Position numbers and translations under genes: made by a program | The notes under the pieces: model-generated | Seen by the model: only the letters and a program-made list of their open reading frames with translations | Databases searched by the model: none | What the model was told of the DNA's origin: nothing | Source: Treponema sp. | GTDB taxonomy: Bacteria; Spirochaetota; Spirochaetia; Treponematales; Breznakiellaceae | Length of the DNA: 10,000 nt | Direction of reading: 5' to 3' | NCBI GenBank assembly: GCA_020216655.1 | Contig: JAIWNU010000001.1 | Span: forward strand, 1 to 10,000 | Shown: positions 7,685 through 10,000 of the stretch, in pieces | Numbering within the stretch: position 1 is the stretch's first letter | How the letters are laid out: each line of letters starts with the position of its first letter

Positions 7685-8035
7685 ATGAACAACGAACGAC
7701 TATACCGGATGTCCTTTAGCCAAGTGTATCCTCTGTATGTTGCCAAGGCGGAACGCAAGGGGCGCACCAAAGAGGAAGTAGATCAGATTATTTTTTGGCT
7801 CACCGGTTATGATGCGGAGGGGCTTGCCGCTCAGATACGGAAATCAGTAGATCTAGAAACTTTTTTTGCCGAAGCTCCCCAGTATAATCCCAACGCGGAC
7901 ACTGTTACCGGAGTTATCTGCGGCGTTCGTGTAGAAACTATTGAAGACCCCCTTGTGCGCAAGGTGCGTATTTTGGAAAAGCTTATCGATGAACTTGCTC
8001 GGGGAAAAAAGCTAGAAAAGGTTCTGAAGCTCTAG
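7685..8035 (+). CDS. DUF2200 family protein
   Basis: The 116-residue product matches the DUF2200 family (Pfam PF09966, from memory) along its whole length. Family-typical stretches are ERLYRMSFSQVYP at the N terminus, KAERKGRTKEEVDQIIFWLTGY (residues about 20-41, where a helix ends in a conserved Trp-Leu-Thr-Gly-Tyr), ETFFAEAPQYNPN in the middle, and ICGVRVETIEDPLVRKVR near the end. The function of the family is unknown to me, and the protein is usually encoded as a small stand-alone gene. It is soluble, with no signal peptide or membrane helix. It begins 12 bases after the helicase partner gene on the same strand, so it is probably co-transcribed. That may mean it works with the helicase-nuclease pair, or only that it shares a promoter. 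The family call is firm; the role is open. Confidence 0.92.
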   Translation: MNNERLYRMSFSQVYPLYVAKAERKGRTKEEVDQIIFWLTGYDAEGLAAQIRKSVDLETFFAEAPQYNPNADTVTGVICGVRVETIEDPLVRKVRILEKLIDELARGKKLEKVLKL

Positions 8036-8066
8036 GCCGGTTTCAAAATTCTGCCGCTGTTATTTT

Positions 8067-8094
8067 TTGCAATAAAAAATGATACCCATATACT
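8067..8094 (+). promoter_or_regulatory. Sigma-70-type promoter for the histidine kinase gene
   Basis: TTGCAA (8067-8072) and TATACT (8089-8094) are separated by 16 bases in an AT-rich 66-base gap between DUF2200 and the kinase. Transcription would start near 8100-8103, right at the first ATG (8102), so the message may have almost no leader. A T6/A6 hairpin-like stretch lies within the spacer region but is too weak to count as a terminator. Confidence 0.5.
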
Positions 8095-8104
8095 ATAAGG
8101 TATG

Positions 8105-9892
8105 ATGAGTCCAAAAGGGTCCCTGATTTGTATAAACCTTTTTCTCTGGACCGGCATACTGCTCTTCGGAGCGGAGGACCCATTAAAGGTCTTAATTCTC
8201 CATTCCTACCAGACCGATTACCCCTGGACGGGGGCAATACAAAGAAGGATAGAAACCGTACTGAGTGAAGGAAGTTCTATCAATGTAATCATTAAGACTG
8301 AACACTTGGATACTAAGCGCCTCTGGACTGAAGCAAGAAAGACCCTGTTTGTACGCTACCTGGAAGAGCAATACAAGGCTTATAAGTTCGATGCTGTCAT
8401 CGTGAGCGACAACGATGCCTATAATTTTATGATCCAATATGGAGACACTCTCTTCGGCCAGATTCCGTGGGTTTTTTGCGGAGTAAACGATCCAGACCTT
8501 ACTGTGCTTAACCAATACAGATCCCGCGTAACAGGGGTTATAGAATATGTAAATTATGAAAAAACTTTACACTTAATACAAAGCCTTTTGCCTGATCTAC
8601 AAACCTTATTTGTGCTTGCGGACGAAACCACAACCGGGATATTGAACAAAGCCGAATTTAAATCCCAAATGGCAGCCATGGGACAACCAGTGCCCTATGA
8701 AATACTCGCCCCTGCAAGCTTTCAAGAAATTCTTAATCAAGTATGCCGCCTCCCAGAACATACTGCAATCCTCCTGCTTGCCTATTCTCAGGATAGCAAT
8801 GGAACCTATATCCCCTATAAAAAGGTTGTTCGTTCTGTAAGCGCAGCTGCCTCCGTTCCGGTTTTCGGTGTTTGGGACTTTAACATGGGGCAGGGTATAC
8901 TCGGCGGAGCCATCACTTCGGGTTTTGAACAGGGCAAGCAGGCAGCGGGCATGCTTATAAGGATACTGGAGGGCACGGAACCGCAGAATATTCCTTTACT
9001 ACATCTAAAAGATACGCCTCTTATGATAGACTGGCAGCAATTACAGCGCTGGAGTATACCGAAAAACAGGCTGCCCAATGGGACCGTTATTTTGAACAAA
9101 GCGCCCAACATCATTGCAGAAAATCCACACATTGGAATTATCATCGTATTTCTCTCATTTATAATTGTTATACTTGGTGTATTTATAATTCTATTAAAAA
9201 GAGCCCAGAGTACTTTAAGAGCATCCCAGATCAAACTGAAACAAGAACTCCAGGAAAAGGAAATGCTCCTTCGGGAGGTACACCACAGGGTTAAGAATAA
9301 CCTTCAAATAGTGGCAAGCCTGCTTCATTTGCAGCAAAGCTATACGACTAATCCCGAAACCCAGTCGGTATTGCTGGATACCGAGAACCGGATCCGTAGC
9401 ATGGAACTGGTTCACGAAGAGTCCTATGAACAGGAGAGTTTTGAAAAAGTCGATCTGGTACAATATCTTTGTTCTCTAGGCAGTTATTTAAGTTCCATTT
9501 CATCAAACGAATTCACCTGTACTTTTGAGTGTTCTGGTCATGAGAATTGCGAATCCATATATGTGCCGCTCGAATGGGTAATCCCTTTTGGCCTCCTCAT
9601 GAACGAACTGATCACCAACTCAATTAAGTATGCCCATGGAGAACAGGAGTTATGCGGTATTTATGGCTATATTGAGCGGATTGATGAGCATGTGGTGCGC
9701 TTAACCTACTGGGATTCAGGTCCGGGGATACCAAAGGAGTATTCCTTTGATAAACCGGAAACCCTAGGATTCCAGTTGATGAATGTCCTTGCCCAGCAGT
9801 GCAATGTCCGGCTTCTCCGGGACGAAAAGAACCTCAGTAAAATTTATATCCTCATTACAATCGATCAAATTACAAAAGCCGGTAACATTTGA
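8105..9892 (+). CDS. Membrane sensor histidine kinase: ABC_sub_bind-like periplasmic sensor, HisKA_2 and HATPase_c
   Basis: This is the sensor half of a two-component system. Residues are counted from ATG 8102. A signal peptide (about 1-24, hydrophobic LICINLFLWTGILLF, likely cut after FGA) is followed by a periplasmic region (about 28-340) resembling the ABC_sub_bind fold (PF04392), with the typical VLILHSYQTDYPWT opening. One membrane helix (344-365) and a short coiled coil lead to a HisKA_2 dimerisation domain, EVHHRVKNNLQ, with H395 as the probable phosphorylated histidine. The HATPase_c domain has an N-box with N506, G1 DSGPGIP (538-544) and G2 LGFQL (555-559). All kinase motifs are intact. 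No response regulator lies within the window, so the partner is downstream or elsewhere. The ligand is unknown; a small molecule bound in the periplasm is likely. ATG 8102 and 8105 are both possible. I chose 8105 because AAGG (8097-8100) sits four bases before it and only one before 8102. It appears to be transcribed separately from the upstream operon. Confidence 0.9.
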   Translation: MSPKGSLICINLFLWTGILLFGAEDPLKVLILHSYQTDYPWTGAIQRRIETVLSEGSSINVIIKTEHLDTKRLWTEARKTLFVRYLEEQYKAYKFDAVIVSDNDAYNFMIQYGDTLFGQIPWVFCGVNDPDLTVLNQYRSRVTGVIEYVNYEKTLHLIQSLLPDLQTLFVLADETTTGILNKAEFKSQMAAMGQPVPYEILAPASFQEILNQVCRLPEHTAILLLAYSQDSNGTYIPYKKVVRSVSAAASVPVFGVWDFNMGQGILGGAITSGFEQGKQAAGMLIRILEGTEPQNIPLLHLKDTPLMIDWQQLQRWSIPKNRLPNGTVILNKAPNIIAENPHIGIIIVFLSFIIVILGVFIILLKRAQSTLRASQIKLKQELQEKEMLLREVHHRVKNNLQIVASLLHLQQSYTTNPETQSVLLDTENRIRSMELVHEESYEQESFEKVDLVQYLCSLGSYLSSISSNEFTCTFECSGHENCESIYVPLEWVIPFGLLMNELITNSIKYAHGEQELCGIYGYIERIDEHVVRLTYWDSGPGIPKEYSFDKPETLGFQLMNVLAQQCNVRLLRDEKNLSKIYILITIDQITKAGNI

Positions 9893-9918
9893 AAATTACG
9901 TCTCCCTGCATTTTTTTC

Positions 9919-9946
9919 TTGACAAGCTGGAAAAGTATGCTATTCT
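9919..9946 (+). promoter_or_regulatory. Strong sigma-70-type promoter for the gene past the window edge
   Basis: A consensus TTGACA (9919-9924) is followed after 16 bases by TATTCT (9941-9946), in AT-rich DNA just after the kinase stop. A T7 run (9911-9917) sits directly upstream. Transcription would start near 9952-9954, inside the first palindrome. Confidence 0.8.
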
Positions 9947-9949
9947 ATG

Positions 9950-9975
9950 TTTAACCGGTTAAATAAACCGGTTAA
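9950..9975. promoter_or_regulatory. Pair of AACCGGTT palindromes, probable LacI-family operator
   Basis: TTTAACCGGTTAAA (9950-9963) is a perfect 14-bp palindrome. A second copy, TAAACCGGTTAA (9964-9975), keeps the AACCGGTT core with one arm mismatch. The centres are 13 bp apart, and both lie over or just after the predicted transcription start. Palindromes with a central CCGG and A/T arms are typical of LacI-family repressor sites. A bound repressor here would block initiation or early elongation. The regulator itself is not in the window. Confidence 0.7.
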
Positions 9976-9986
9976 AAAGCTATTCC

Positions 9987-9993
9987 AGGAGGA
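9987..9993 (+). promoter_or_regulatory. Ribosome binding site of the next gene
   Basis: AGGAGGA is a near-perfect Shine-Dalgarno match. With usual spacing, the start codon should begin at about 9998-10003, so the final A of the window may be the first base of an ATG. No residues of the protein can be read here. Confidence 0.85.
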
Positions 9994-10000
9994 ATTTTTA

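Noticed and set aside
1599..8035. Three-gene pPIWI_RE island, with a DinG-type helicase and a separate REase gene
   Set aside because: The nuclease is fused to the helicase here, the helicase lacks a DEAH box and Fe-S cysteines, and the third gene is DUF2200, not a nuclease. A distant relation of the second protein to pPIWI_RE is still possible.
1599..8035. Hachiman-type (HamAB) helicase system
   Set aside because: Neither companion protein looks like the HamA nuclease (DUF1837), and the helicase carries its own nuclease domain.
8061..8079. T6/A6 inverted repeat as an intrinsic terminator for the operon
   Set aside because: The stem is only A-T pairs, and there is no GC-rich stem or following T-run. 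It lies within the better-supported promoter region.

Overview
This window carries five plus-strand genes and the promoter region of a sixth. It is most likely from a spirochaete, and a gut-type Treponema is my best guess. That guess is an inference from gene style: an RsgA with in-frame repeat expansions, and a histidine kinase with a periplasmic substrate-binding-type sensor. No rRNA or other marker gene is present to settle it. No convincing minus-strand gene, tRNA, insertion sequence or CRISPR array was found.

Layout. Positions 7-1359 encode the ribosome-assembly GTPase RsgA, with about 79 extra residues of tandem-repeat sequence between the P-loop and switch I. Positions 1360-1598 are GC-rich non-coding DNA with two inverted repeats. 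Positions 1599-8035 hold a tight three-gene unit. The first gene is a 1246-residue SF2-type helicase with a C-terminal PD-(D/E)xK nuclease. The second is a 777-residue protein whose start overlaps the helicase stop (TGATG) and whose central part has a MID/PIWI-like pattern without a recognisable catalytic site. The third is a DUF2200 protein starting 12 bases later. Positions 8105-9892 encode a membrane histidine kinase (periplasmic ABC_sub_bind-like sensor, one late membrane helix, HisKA_2, HATPase_c). Positions 9893-10000 hold a strong promoter, two AACCGGTT palindromes resembling a LacI-family operator, and a ribosome binding site for a gene that starts at or just past the window edge.

The most notable item is the helicase-nuclease and large-partner pair. 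Its gene order, sizes, motif positions and translational coupling resemble the DdmDE plasmid-elimination system known from Vibrio cholerae, in which DdmD is a helicase-nuclease and DdmE a catalytically inactive Argonaute. If the second protein is Argonaute-like, the pair would form a nucleic-acid-guided defence module that finds invading DNA with the Argonaute-like subunit and destroys it with the helicase-nuclease. A DUF2200 gene may be a third member. This assignment is inferred from motifs and context and was not tested by any search.

A second theme is short in-frame tandem repeats (30-, 36- and 24-base units encoding Pro/Ala/Asp-rich peptides) in two unrelated neighbouring genes, rsgA and the helicase gene. 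This suggests a genome-wide process that seeds repeats inside coding sequence.
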